DNA from: Capsicum annuum
Taxonomy: Eukaryota > Streptophyta > Magnoliopsida > Solanales > Solanaceae
Direction of reading: 5' to 3'
Length of the DNA: 64,000 bases
Assembly (NCBI RefSeq): GCF_002878395.1
Contig: NC_061112.1
Span: forward strand, 41,623,539 to 41,687,538
The notes below the pieces were generated by a model. That model ran no database searches, was not told where the DNA came from, and was given only the letters and a program-made list of their open reading frames with translations. The position numbers were made by a program, and so were the translations under genes. Positions 35,495 to 45,971 of the stretch are shown one piece after another; within the stretch, counting starts at the first letter, position 1; each line of letters opens with the position of its first letter.

Positions 35495-35594
35495 NNNNNN
35501 NNNNNNNNNNNNNNNNNNNNNNNNNNNNNNNNNNNNNNNNNNNNNNNNNNNNNNNNNNNNNNNNNNNNNNNNNNNNNNNNNNNNNNNNNNNNNN
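35495..35594. other. Assembly gap (100 N)
   Basis: Exactly 100 N, a conventional placeholder for unknown length. It follows long microsatellites and an AT-rich tandem block, which are difficult to assemble. The relation between the two sides is not proven by this sequence. Confidence 1.
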
Positions 35595-35639
35595 TTAGAC
35601 TATATTTAAACTACATGGTAACAAATATGTCACTTTTCA

Positions 35640-35898
35640 TGAGGGGGTTCATCGACCTGTGACGATGTAGGAAATTGCAATTAAGTTGCAAAAAGAACTA
35701 AAGAAAGGGAAAACGAACTTGAGCATCCGAGTTGCCATCCAGAAGTTTTTCTTTCGATTGTTTATCCATGTCTTGAATGTGCTTCAGAAAGTAACATCAA
35801 ACGTGAGGCTGCAGTGTGTTTTTGATCCACAGGCTTGGTATTTGGACATCTCATGCACTCATGGTAATTCTATTGACTTAGTAGCTTGTTGTTTCTAG
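35640..35898 (+). pseudogene. Unrecognised coding-like fragment
   Basis: A frame open from 35686 reads QKELKKGKTNLSIRVAIQKFF and later RLQCVFDPQAWYLDISCTHG before TAG at 35896. Composition looks protein-like, and it lies just upstream of the tRNA synthetase fragment in the same orientation. I do not recognise it as part of that enzyme or of another family. It may be chance. Confidence 0.3.
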
Positions 35899-36059
35899 TT
35901 TTGCTGCTATAATTTATATGAGAAGGTTATTCAGAATTTTTAATACATTTTTTTCAAGTGCTCCTCAAAAATTTGTCATTAGTTAGTCATCTTTTTTTTT
36001 TATGTGAAGGAACTGTGTTGCTTTATCTACTGTATTATCCTGTGAGTAGAAAAGAAGAT

Positions 36060-36330
36060 GAAAATTTTTCTTTAGACACTAAACAACGCATAAAATGTAA
36101 TTGCGTGGAAAGAAATCTATATCAGAAGATAAAGAAGTCAAGTCTGTTGTATCTGTTCCTCCCATAAGAAGTGATGTTCTTCATCCATGTGATGTGGCAG
36201 AGGTATTTGCTTTGATGCATTACTGCTTAGATTTGTTATCCCACCATAGTTTTTCTATCTTTGTTCTTATATGGATTTAGCCTCTTAATCCTTTTCTGAA
36301 GGATGTTGCAATTGCCTATGGTTATTTTTA
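36060..36330 (+). pseudogene. Phenylalanyl-tRNA synthetase beta fragment
   Basis: Two partial exons with the intron between them. The first ends KSISEDKEVKSVVSVPP, IRSDVLHPCDVAE at 36149-36202 and a GT donor at 36203. The second starts after AG at 36302 with DVAIAYGY and then degenerates. The joined phrase SDVLHPCDVAEDVAIAYGY is the B5-domain text of the eukaryotic cytosolic Phe-tRNA ligase beta subunit. Upstream, a damaged CTAAAC..ATG..TTGCGTG stretch (36085-36112) fits the LNRMQL segment that precedes it in the enzyme. The rest of the gene, about 500 codons, is absent. It is a genomic fragment, not a processed copy. Confidence 0.8.
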
Positions 36331-36509
36331 CTATGATAAAACCACAATTTTTGTTAACGATGGCAAGAGTAGGTTAATATTAAATACAACATTCAACTAC
36401 CTACTAAATTTCTATTTAGTAGTAAAATCTAAGATCTTAAAAAATAAATATACAAAATATTGTAATTTAAAATGAGTAGATTTAAAGTTAGTGATATTAA
36501 TAAGGATTA

Positions 36510-36680
36510 AGAGAATTGACAGAAGAACGAAGGCAGTATAATGAACTTACTTGTTGTGTAGTTGAGAAATCTGAAGAGTTGATATTCCTGAGTAAAGCTG
36601 AAGTCCATGACCTTATTAAAATGTATATGGGATACTTTCTAGAAAATACTGGTGATAGACTTTGTGATGGATATACGTAA
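36510..36680 (+). pseudogene. Unrecognised 56-codon coding-like fragment
   Basis: An open frame reads RELTEERRQYNELTC, VVEKSEELIFLSKAEVHDL and IKMYMGYFLENTGDRL, then TAA at 36678. It looks like a helical protein segment. It lies between the tRNA synthetase fragment and the gar2-like fragment, same strand. I do not recognise the family; it could be an exon of either neighbour's source gene. Confidence 0.35.
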
Positions 36681-36681
36681 A

Positions 36682-37830
36682 ATGGTTGACAAATAGGGCA
36701 AGGATAAAATCAGTGTTCGTTCAAGTGTTATGGAAAGTGAGCCCAAAGAGGCATTGGAAGACGAATCAGATATTGAGACAATAAATATTTCAATTTTATC
36801 TCAAGAAGATCCACGAATAGATGAACATGAAAATGTAGAAAGAGCTTTGAATGTAAAGGTGTCTAGAAAGCATGCAAAAACTGAAAGAAATAATTCTTCC
36901 CAGACACAATGATCTAAATCCGATAGGAAAGTTAATAATTTACAGATTAAGGGATCAAAAGGTTCAACAAACAAAGGCAAATAACCTAAAAAGGATCCAT
37001 CTAAAGTGACATCCAAGAATGTCAATGTTAACTCTAAAATATGCAAGTCCATCCTAAATCTCTATCAGATTCCTCAGAAGTTTGTTAAAGAGGTAGAGAA
37101 GGCGGACTTTTTGGATAGTATTTCCATTAGTTCTCACAGTGTTGAAAGTGATTATGAAATAGTCAACTCCGAGGAGAAGTACGAGTAAGAAGATAAAACA
37201 ACTTTAGAATAAAAGATTAGAAAAATGGAGTCGAGGCTTAAGAAACTTGAGGAAGAGTTGAGATAAGTTGCTGCCCTTGAAATTTCTCTTTACTCAATGG
37301 TATCTGAGCATGGCAGTTTTGCACATAAGCTGCACACACCTACTAGGCGCCTTTCTAGACTTTACCTTCATGTATCCAAACACTGGTCTCAATACAAATG
37401 AGCTATAATTGCTAAAAATAATATTTCCATCCTTGACTTAGTTGCCAAGTCATATGGTAATGATGTAACAAGTTATGTTAATACTTTCATTTATTTGATT
37501 ATATGGTACTTTTGTTCTTCTTATGAGTCCAATGCTTTTCTTCCCTTCTCATGAAGGTTAACATTTTGGCTATCAAATGTTGTTGTTCTTAGGGTAATCA
37601 TTTCTCAAGCATTTGGAAGTTCTTCTAGCTCAATCTCATTGGTACCAATTACTGAGTCAAATGGAGGAGGAACTAAAATTGAATAAAAAATTTCCTCATT
37701 AACATGGAAGACACATATAGGAAGCAAATAATCAAGTAAGCAAGAACTTTGCAGTTTTTGTATGATTGGCAAGAAATAAGAACTTTTATAGCTTCTTTAG
37801 GGAGAGTATAATCCTAAATTTTCTTGTGGA
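36682..37830 (+). pseudogene. gar2-related plant protein fragment
   Basis: Starting at an ATG (36682) the reading MVDK, stop, GKDKISVRSSVMESEP leads through an acidic, Ser/Lys-rich region to a coiled-coil stretch (KMESRLKKLEEELR) near 37225-37265. It then enters the conserved domain VAALEISLYSMVSEHGS, HKLHTPTRRLSRLYLHVSKH, AKNNISILDLVAKSYGNDVT (to 37472), an intron with GT at 37473 and AG at 37556, and RLTFWLSNVVVLRVIISQAF in the next exon. Splicing joins AG and G into the Arg codon, so the intron is genuine. This wording matches plant proteins annotated as nucleolar gar2-related (Arabidopsis At2g42320 group, from memory). At least seven stops break it. Function of the family is not established. 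Confidence 0.7.
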
Positions 37831-37951
37831 TCTTTGAATCAATATGGTGGCAGGTAAGCAGCTGTACATTGCTGTCAATTATACCAATGTTCCCAACTAG
37901 GATAGACGTGTATAGAATACTAATTAATTGCAAATCGTATTTTGATATTAT

Positions 37952-38068
37952 CGGGTGTCTATCGGAAATAGCCTTCTACTTAATTTTGAGGTAGTAGTAT
38001 GGATTGAGTACACTTGCCCTCCCTAAACCTCTCTTTGTGGGAATATACTGGGTATGTTGTTATTGTTA
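37952..38068 (+). mobile_element. RTE LINE 3' tail fragment
   Basis: GGTGTCTATCGGAAATAGCC to GGGTATGTTGTTATTGTTAT matches the 3' end of the RTE LINE (33330-33447) with changes, including the GAGGTAGTAGTATGGA block. It is about 117 bp. No clear target duplication was seen. Confidence 0.7.
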
Positions 38069-39100
38069 TACCAGTTCTGTATAGGACAATGCCTTGGAAC
38101 AACAACAGAACAAACAGATAGCTTTTCTTTTGAGAAAGAGAACGGATAGATTTCCAAGGCTAAAAAGGTTGGGGTGAAGCTTGGAAGATAATATGGAGCA
38201 CCATTTGTCTATTCTTTTTGGTGGACAATGGGGAAAAAATGAAATCGAAGGTGTTCTGAAAGAAGAGATAACTCCATGCTGAAGATCAGGGCTAGCTGTT
38301 TTTTATGTTAATACGAAGGAGTAAGATAAAGATTGGTAAATTTTATTGGTTCCTTTCACTATTAGGTAGAAAGTCACTTTTGTTTTTCACATCTTAGTGC
38401 TGTTGTTTAATGAAATTCTCTAAACTGTTTGAAAAAGATACCTAACAGCAAGACAAGTCCTATAGAATGGTTTTGAGATCAACAATGTTATGTGGCAGTA
38501 AACGTTGAACCTTTGAACACCCGATATAAAATAGTTCTGATACCACCAATGTATGTGGTAGTAAATGTTGAACCTTTTAAGATCCAACACGTCCACATTG
38601 TGAATATCACAAAAATGAATGTTAAGATGGATATATGATTGTATAAGATCAGAAACTTGAAATGATGCCTATCTGAGGGTGCAAGTAGAGCATGCATTGT
38701 GGTTAAGGTTATAACTTTTCACTAATCAGTGGACCTAAATTCCATGAAGTGCATTGAAGTAGATTTAGAATTGTAACGTATTTCATCTTTGTTTCATGGA
38801 GCTCTAGCTTGGGTTTCTTCAGATAAATATTATTTATTACACCATGAAAACTGAAGATGTTATTGATAATGATCTGTAACATTGTTCCATCAAGATATTT
38901 TTGTTGTTTCTTACGGTGTGATTCTACTTCTGCCTTGTAGGGAATGGTTTTTCATTGTGTCTTTGTTCTTTAAATTCTATATAACTTAAGACAGTTTAAT
39001 TCTCTCTTTCAGTATTAACCTACTTCTACCTTAAGTAATATTTCTTTGCCATTTTACAATTTTACTTATTATTTCAAGAAACATACTTTTCTCCTTTGCA
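38069..39100. other. Unassigned sequence with a short tandem repeat
   Basis: No exon was recognised. A phrase ATGTGGCAGTAAACGTTGAAC at about 38489 recurs at about 38551 as ATGTGGTAGTAAATGTTGAAC, giving a two-copy repeat of 62-63 bp. The stretch may hold intron sequence of the RecQ fragment's source gene. Confidence 0.4.
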
Positions 39101-39101
39101 G

Positions 39102-39185
39102 GGTTGAGTATAAACAGTTGGACAAGCTGCGTAATGTTCTTTTCAATGTTCCATTTATTGGCTTGACAACAACTGCTACAGAAAA
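39102..39185 (+). pseudogene. RecQ-type DNA helicase exon fragment
   Basis: A single exon lies between a pyrimidine-rich acceptor (CTCCTTTGCAG at 39091-39101) and a GTAAAT donor at 39186. It reads VEYKQLDKLRNVLFNVPFIG, then LTTTATEK. In RecQ-family helicases the segment YRQL..LR...PNVPI.ALTATAT is motif III and its approach; here the first ALTATA is changed to LTTTA. The reading frame is intact and both splice sites look usable, but no neighbouring helicase exons were found. Confidence 0.75.
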
Positions 39186-39429
39186 GTAAATTCTTTTCAA
39201 GTTCTGTAACTGTTTTTCTTTTACTTTTCTTCTCCTTAACTTCTCTAACTTCTTCTTTTATTTTAATTTTAGGGCCATGTTCTGCTTTAAAAAAATGGTG
39301 GACAGGATCTAATTGGATGTAGTTTCTTTCCCTGAAATCTTATTCTATCTCATAATTTTGTTTTCTTGCTGCTTGTTAGTATCTGGACCACTCATACGAC
39401 TTCTACCAAACACTATTTTTATTTTAGTC

Positions 39430-39502
39430 ACCCTTGTGGTGGGGTCCTTACCCGTATCCTGCGCATAGCGGGAGCTTTAGTGTACTGAGATATCCTTTTT
39501 TA
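39430..39502 (+). mobile_element. Au-type SINE, 5' truncated
   Basis: CCCTTGTGGTGGGGTCC and GCGCATAGCGGGAGCTTTAG followed by a T run are the 3' half of the Au SINE. The tRNA-like promoter part is missing. A better copy lies at 55258-55391. Confidence 0.7.
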
Positions 39503-39589
39503 TTGTTTGATTGAGTCTCCAGTATTCTATGTTATCTATAACTGTACTCTAGGGAAGCTTATTAAAATGAATTGGTTGTTTCCTGGTAA

Positions 39590-39870
39590 TATAAGGAAAA
39601 TTTATAGCCAAGCTCAACTATTAGTTAGATTTAATCCGAGATATCAACCTTAATTATATCACCCTACCTCGTTTCTCTTATATTTAACAGTCTATAGTAT
39701 TGTGTTAACCTCTGCTTTCTCTTAATCCCAATAATAAAAGGAAAATTCATATCCAAGCTCAACTGTCAGCTAGATTTAATCTGAGATACCAGCCTTAATT
39801 ATATCACCGTACCTCATTTCTCTTGTATTTAACAGTCTATAGTATTGTGTTAACCTCTGCTTTGGCAGTA
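39590..39870. repeat. Tandem repeat, about 140-bp unit, two copies
   Basis: AAGCTCAACTATTAGTTAG.. to GTTAACCTCTGCTTT occurs twice in a row (from about 39590 and about 39738). The same pair, partly truncated, recurs at about 41005-41205 as part of the larger duplication. Confidence 0.75.
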
Positions 39871-40272
39871 AATGTTACATCTAACTATTTAAGATAATCT
39901 AATAGAGTCAGCCCCTAGTAGGCAACAGCTGTCTAAGTCAACCTTATCGCTACTATACGAGTTATTAAATGACACCCACAAAGCCAAAGTAAACAATCTA
40001 AATAAGTAAAAGTGAAGTATCTACTAAGGAAATGATAGAAAACACTAATTAGGTAACATTGTCACAACACGATAATTATCGAATTTCTCTCTTGAGTTTG
40101 TTGCCTTTATTTTCCTGTGATAAAACCACGATGTAACTAACTTAAAAATTAAAATTAGACACTTGAACCACCTCAAATCATCATAAACTCTATTGAAATC
40201 CAAACTTTTCATGAAAAAAATTCACATAGATTAGCAATTAATTATATGATTTATTATGGAAAAGGTAATTAC

Positions 40273-40735
40273 CATTCCTTTAAGCTCCTTAGGAACTTTG
40301 TCAATACTATTTGAATCCCCCAAAGCATTAGCAGTGGAAGAAAAAGAGGGTTCTACAACCACATCTATATAATTTTTACTCTCATCAAGTGCCTGGACTA
40401 CATGAACAATCCCAGGATGTCTCAACCTGACCAACAAGGCGGCATCAGCCTGAATGACGTCCAAAAAAGAGTCTTCGGCAACCTTAGATAGGCCTTCTCA
40501 TTGTCCTGCCTAAATAATAGACCACTTATCAAGAATCCAAACACAAATTTTGGATAAACGACATGTCCATCTCGAGCCTTGGCAGAGTACAACTTCCAAG
40601 CTAGGCCCGATGGCTGAATTGATCTGATCTAAGAGATTGTAGTCTTGTAAAGCTCTAGGTAAACCAATAAATTCTTGTACTTGTCATTTCAACCATTTTA
40701 TCGATCACCTCTTAAAGACAGAGAAACAATGGAAA
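40273..40735 (-). pseudogene. SCY1-like protein kinase (SCYL2) exon, copy 1
   Basis: The minus strand reads VIDKMVEMT near 40715, then [85 protein letters not shown] and [10 protein letters not shown], followed by a GT donor at 40272. This is the N-terminal kinase-like region of SCYL2, a pseudokinase linked to clathrin-mediated trafficking. Upstream on the minus strand, CTCAG followed by GTATGA (about 40760) and a pyrimidine-rich acceptor (about 40720) look like a 5' intron. At least two frameshifts and two stops (one at the residue after WSII) break it. Only this first coding exon is present. Confidence 0.85.
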
Positions 40736-41473
40736 AATAGTGAACCACCAAGCATCATACCTGAGAAACTATTGTTCTTGTTGTTATTTGGATCTAAGGT
40801 TGGATTTGGTGTTAGAGAGCTTGAGGAAGTAGGATTGTATGATTGTGTGCAAAGAGAGAGACAAAGAGAAATATCTAGAAGGGAAAAGAAAGCTTGTGGT
40901 TTGATTTTAAAAATAAGCTTATCATTTTACCCTTGAAAGTGAGCATATTTATGGCCATAACCTTGGTCGTCCTTAGTCGTCCTTTCTATATAGTAGAAAA
41001 CTTACCTTGTTTCTCTTATATATAGCAGTCTATAGTATTGTGTTAACCTCTGCTTTCTCTTAATCCCAGTAATAAAAGGAAAATTTATATCCAAGCTCAA
41101 TTGTCAGCTAGATTTAATCAGAGATATCAACCTTAATTATATAACCATACCCCGTTTCTCTTGTATCTAACAGTCTATAGTATTATGTTAACCTCTGCTT
41201 TGGTAGTAAAAGTGAAGTATCTATTAAGGAGATGACAGAAAATACTAATTAGGTAACATTTTCATAATAGGATAATTATCAAATTTCTCTCTTGATTTTT
41301 ATGCCTTTTTTTCCCTATGATAAAACCACAATGTAATTAACTCAAAAATTAAAATCAGACACTTGAACCACCTCAAATCATCATAAACTCTATTAAAATA
41401 CAAACTTTTCATGAAAAAAAAATCACATAGATTAGTAGTTAATTATATGATTTATTATGGAAAAGTTAATTAC

Positions 41474-41666
41474 CATTCCTTTAAGCTCCTTAGCAACTTT
41501 GTCAATATTGTCTAAATTCCCCAAAGCATTAGCAGGGGAAGCAAACAAGGGTTCTGTAACCATAGCCATACAATTTTTACTCTTATCATGTGCCTGGAAC
41601 CCAGGATGTCTCAACCTGACCAACCGGGCGGCATCAGGCCAAATAACGTCCAAAAAGGAGTCTTCA
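41474..41666 (-). pseudogene. SCYL2 exon, copy 2 (truncated)
   Basis: The minus strand reads [51 protein letters not shown] and [12 protein letters not shown]. Compared with copy 1 it has a short deletion after RHPG but keeps MVTEPLFAS, which is closer to intact SCYL2 wording. Its 5' half is cut off at 41666, where an LTR fragment begins. The donor after KELKGM reads GTTAAT minus one change. Confidence 0.8.
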
Positions 41667-41725
41667 TGTAACGACCTAAAAGTTTGATGAAATATGTGAA
41701 AGTTGTGATTTTGTGTGATTTCATC
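41667..41725 (+). repeat. LTR 5'-end fragment, G4 family
   Basis: TGTAACGACCTAAAAGTTTG and the following ATGAAATATGTGAAA..TTTTGTGTGATTT match the start of the G4 LTR at 56660-56715. Only about 60 bp remain, joined directly to the SCYL2 copy 2 exon on one side and to the AT-rich repeat family on the other. Confidence 0.65.
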
Positions 41726-42421
41726 AAATAGGAGTCAATCTTAATAAATATAATCCAATAGAAGTTACACTTAGTTGTTTTTTTTTACCAAAATATAAAT
41801 GAATATGAAAGAATTAATAATCTACAAAATTATTATTTTGGTCAAATCTCCTTTATTGTATATAGAGAAATAAAATAAATGTGGTATGAATATGAAACAA
41901 TTCATAATCTACAAAAATATTTTTTTTATTGTTAAATGTTTAGTAATTATTTTCCAAGAAACAACTTGGCATAATTATAGGCTAGACTATTTTTCTTTAA
42001 TATATATAGAGATTTGAAACAAATATGAAATAATTAATAATCTAAAAGATTATTTTTGGGGATCAAATCACTGTTATTATATATATAGAAATAAAATCAA
42101 TGTTGAATAAATATGAAATAATTATTAATTTACAAAATTATTTTTTTGGTGTCAAATGTTAAGAAGCTACTTGCCATGATTATAGACTTGATTATTATTC
42201 TTTATTATATATGTAGATATGAAATAAATATGGAATTAATATGAAGCAAATAATAATCTACAGAATTCCTTTTTTTAAGGGAGATTAGATAAATGCGCAA
42301 GAAATATGAAACAATTAATATTCTTGAAAATTAATTTTTTTATTGTCAAATGTCAAGTAGCTAGTTCTTAAGAAGTCACTTGACATTATTATAGTCTAGA
42401 ATATTCAGCTTAATTTTTTTT

Positions 42422-42468
<47 letters not shown>

Positions 42469-42742
42469 AATATAAAAAAATTAATAATCTACAAAATTAT
42501 TTATTTTTTCAAATATCCTTTACTATTATTATTATTATTAATAAAAATATTATTACTATATATATAAATTAAATAAATATGAAATAAATATAAAACAATT
42601 AATAATCTATAAAATTACTTTTCTTGCTCCAATGTCAAGTAGCTAGTTCTTAAGAATCTACTAGACATAATTATAGGCTAGACCATTCTTCTTTATAGTA
42701 TATAAAGATATGAAATAAATATGAAATTATTAATAATCTAAA
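41726..42742. repeat. AT-rich complex tandem repeat, block B
   Basis: Same landmarks and order as block A (GTCAAATCTCCTTTATT, AATTATAGGCTAGACTA). The GGCTAGAC landmark or variants fall near 41978, 42183, 42392 and 42683, steps of about 205-290 bp. A (TA)n tract lies at 42427-42462. The array continues after G3 at 54641. Confidence 0.8.
42738..42742. other. G3 target duplication, left copy (CTAAA)
   Basis: CTAAA here and at 54641-54645 flank G3 exactly. Block A carries the undisturbed phrase ATAATCTAAAATATTAAC at about 33869. Confidence 0.85.
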
Positions 42743-45700
42743 TGTAACACCCCGCATTTTGAGCTAGAAATAGAGTTGTCGTTTCTACATGTGTAAACTC
42801 CAATAACATGAATTTGAATATATGTATCATGATCTTTATCCTAGTGTGTGAGGTACTTATGAGATGAAAAATGTTCATAGAAATCACTTAGAGAAAGGTT
42901 GAACTAATAGCTTTTAATTCGGCCAAATTTTGGTATTCGGTTCTACTAGGGTCAACTTTTAACGTGAATAAATTTTGACATAAGGGGAATTTTTTAGTTC
43001 AATACCCAACAAATGATATAAAATTGAGTTAGCTTTCCAACGATACCAATTTCACCTTAATCTGATATCCGAACAAAAAGTAATGACTATGCAAAGGTCG
43101 TGAGTCGCATGACAATTGCAAAGGGCCATTGGAACTACTTAAGGGCTGTACGATTGGCCATGCATCGCCTACCTTGGATTGGGCAATTTTTTGTGTGTTG
43201 CATGGTAGATGCACAATGCCAAAAGTGTTCTGTTTTGACTTAAATCAAGGGTATTGAAGTCTTTTCACAACCCTTAACCGTCCCTAATCACTCCCAAATG
43301 AATTAAGGGAGTTGTAAACACGTTAACTCCACTCTCTTAACCTTAAACAATCAGTATACGATTATAAAACCCTTAATCTCTTTTCATGAATAAAATGCAA
43401 GCCCTTTTCTCAAGAAATCAAGAATTCAAGCTTTCAAGTTTAAGAAACCCTCAAGAAATTTTCAAGAAACCATTTATTAAGGTATGTGGGGTATTCATTC
43501 ATGGGTCCCTTTCACCCATGGAGCCCAAAAACCTTATTTTTTCAAGTAAATTATGGAGTTTTTTGTTTACTATGGTATTTTATATGTTCAAGAAAGGTTT
43601 AACCCATGTTTTCATGGTAGTTTAAATTCAATTCAGTCCATGTATGATTCCATGGAAGATTAGATTTCCTCATTCTTTAAATTTTAGTTTCCCATGATTT
43701 ATTCAATCGAATTACATGTTAAATCTCCAAATTATGAATTTAACCATGTAATGATGTTGCTTTCTCATGATTAAGACATTCTTATGTTCAAGCTTATGAA
43801 TCTTACATGATTGATGAGATATCCATGTTTTGGGTCTTTGAACCATGATTGCATACTACAGTATTTCAAGTTTGATATCATATTTTATAATCATTCAGTG
43901 CTGGTGGGTTATGAACACCCGATACCTATGTGTTTTACATGTTTTCATTTTCAAGTAACAAGTCAGTCAAAATCAGGATTTTATTCCCATATTTAGAATA
44001 CTCCCTCCGTTTAAAAACGAATGACCTACTTTCCTTTTTAGTCCATTTCAAAAGAATGACCCCTTTCCTTTTTTAACAATACTTTAATTTCAACTTTCCA
44101 TATGGCATGTTTAGGACCAGAAGATTAAAAGGCATTTTGGTACATTTGAAACAACTTTAATTTAAGGCAACAAAATTCAAAAGTCTTCTTTATTTTCTTA
44201 AACTTTGTGTCAAGTCAAAGCAGGTCATTCTTTTTGAAATGGAGGGAGTATCATTTTTTTTATAACGAACTCACCAGTTTTACTCCATGTTAAAAACATC
44301 AGTTTACATGTTCAAGGTACTTCAGATTATGCATGCGCTGTCAGTTTCAAAATATCATGTTTGAGCATATCAGTGATCAGTGCCATCACTAGTTCACGAT
44401 TTCAGTGTCAGTTCAGTTGAGAGTAGAATTTAGCACCGAGCGAATACAGGGATGGCGACTTTTCCATCAGTTAGGAAAATTTGTTAGTAACAGTATCTGT
44501 ATTCCAGAACTACATAGCCAACATAGGATATGAGGGGTCACCCGTTAGTTTAGGCTTGACACCCTGGTCCTTCGAGACATCAGTTTAGTGGATCCACATA
44601 GCCAGTGTTAGTACCTGTGGCACGGTATTGATACCCTTCCAACTGGGGTTACAGTTGGATCCTGATTAGCTCAGATTGAGTCATGTCGGTTAGGTGATAC
44701 CTCCCACAGTCTTAGTACATTATTCAGTGTACTCTCAGTTCAGGTTTGCTTAACCACGTGCCAAATTTTCAATTATTTAATTATACAATTTTTAGTCTTT
44801 CAGATAACAAATTTATCTCAGTGCAGATTTATGCTTGGTCTTGCATTCTCAGATATTATATGTTTATGCATTCATGCTTAGTTATCTCATGCTGTTCAGT
44901 TAGTCCTCATCTCATATGCACAATAGCCTATGCATTTAAGCTAATCAGTATCCAAATGTTAGTTATTTAGTATTCAGATACTAGTTAATTAGTATCCATA
45001 TATCCACTAGTCAGCATACAAATGTTAGATATCTCTTTACTTAGATTTTAGTTGCTTGATCACATAAGCACCAGTCATTCAGTTAACCAGATCTACTTAA
45101 TACATGTTATGTTAGTTTTGCATGTTTATTCATTAAGGCCCAGTATATTTGTATATTTAGATCCTTGAGTTAAGTCAGTTCCCACCATATAGTTTCAGAT
45201 CCAGTATTCATACGTCATCCTTGGTACAACTTTCACAATATTTTCAACCTATAAGAGAATGACTTACAACATTTATGTTTCTACCACCTCCTAGCTTACA
45301 AAATTATTTTCAGCTCATGATTTATAAATTCTCTATGATTTATAGTTTTCACATATAGTCATGTTTTAAATTTATATTTCATTAAATAACTTATACCCTC
45401 AGTTTTATAGCATGTTTGAAATATTTTCATGATTTAGTGTATGTCTCCATATAATCAGTACATTCCAACGTACTGACCACATATATGTGTTTGTGGTTAC
45501 ATCCTTCATAATGTAGGTACTATATGTAGCTCTTACACTAGGGTCAGACAGGTTGTAGCTTTCGGCTAGCAGGTGATGATTTCTCCTATTTCAGGAACTC
45601 CAGTTAGTTATAGTTCATGTGTTGTATTGTATTTTAATTATTCATATGTATTGATTTGTGGTAGTGGAGGTATATCCTAGCTATCTATAGTCAGTACAGT

Positions 45701-45955
45701 AGAGGCATCATAGATAGTGAATCAGGGTCATAAAATATAAATTTCAGTTCTCTCTTTAGTTTTATTAGATTGTAAGATTTATTATGTACCTACTCATTCA
45801 GATTTCATTATGATTATGTTTTTGCACAACAAAACTAGATATTTAATATATTCTAAATCAATTGGTCAAGTATCATGCTAACTCATAGGTTAGCTTGGGA
45901 TCACTTGGGGTTCCAAGCATCGTGTTACAACTAGGGGTAGTCTTGGTTTGTGATA
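42743..45955 (+). repeat. G3 5' LTR
   Basis: 3213 bp, of which 250 bp are the MITE at 44001-44248 and its duplicated TA. It would carry the element promoter; no TATA box was singled out with confidence. No protein is encoded. Confidence 0.85.
44001..44248. mobile_element. Stowaway-type MITE (248 bp)
   Basis: The terminal inverted repeats read CTCCCTCCGTTT and AAATGGAGGGAG, flanked by a TA on each side (43999-44000 and 44249-44250). The partner LTR has the empty site CAGATTATCATTTTTTAT at about 52876, with a single TA, which proves a precise insertion after G3 itself arrived. This is the classic Stowaway (Tc1/mariner-derived) terminus. No coding capacity. Confidence 0.95.
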
Positions 45956-45959
45956 AACT

Positions 45960-45971
45960 TGGTATCAGAGG
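45960..45971 (+). other. G3 primer binding site
   Basis: TGGTATCAGAGG, eleven of twelve bases of the common initiator Met-tRNA site, four bases after the LTR end. Confidence 0.8.

Larger units (their letters stand above)
39640..41666. repeat. Segmental tandem duplication carrying the SCYL2 exon
   Basis: The block from TACCTCGTTTCTCTTAT through the SCYL2 exon occurs at about 39650-40490 and again at about 41003-41666 in the same orientation. The second copy lacks about 140 bp (relative to 39862-40003) exactly between two AGTAAA words, the mark of a deletion between short direct repeats. Confidence 0.75.

Noticed and set aside
36730..37188. Possible intact small acidic protein gene
   Set aside because: The frame connects with the gar2-related domain downstream through several stop codons, so it is part of that pseudogene.
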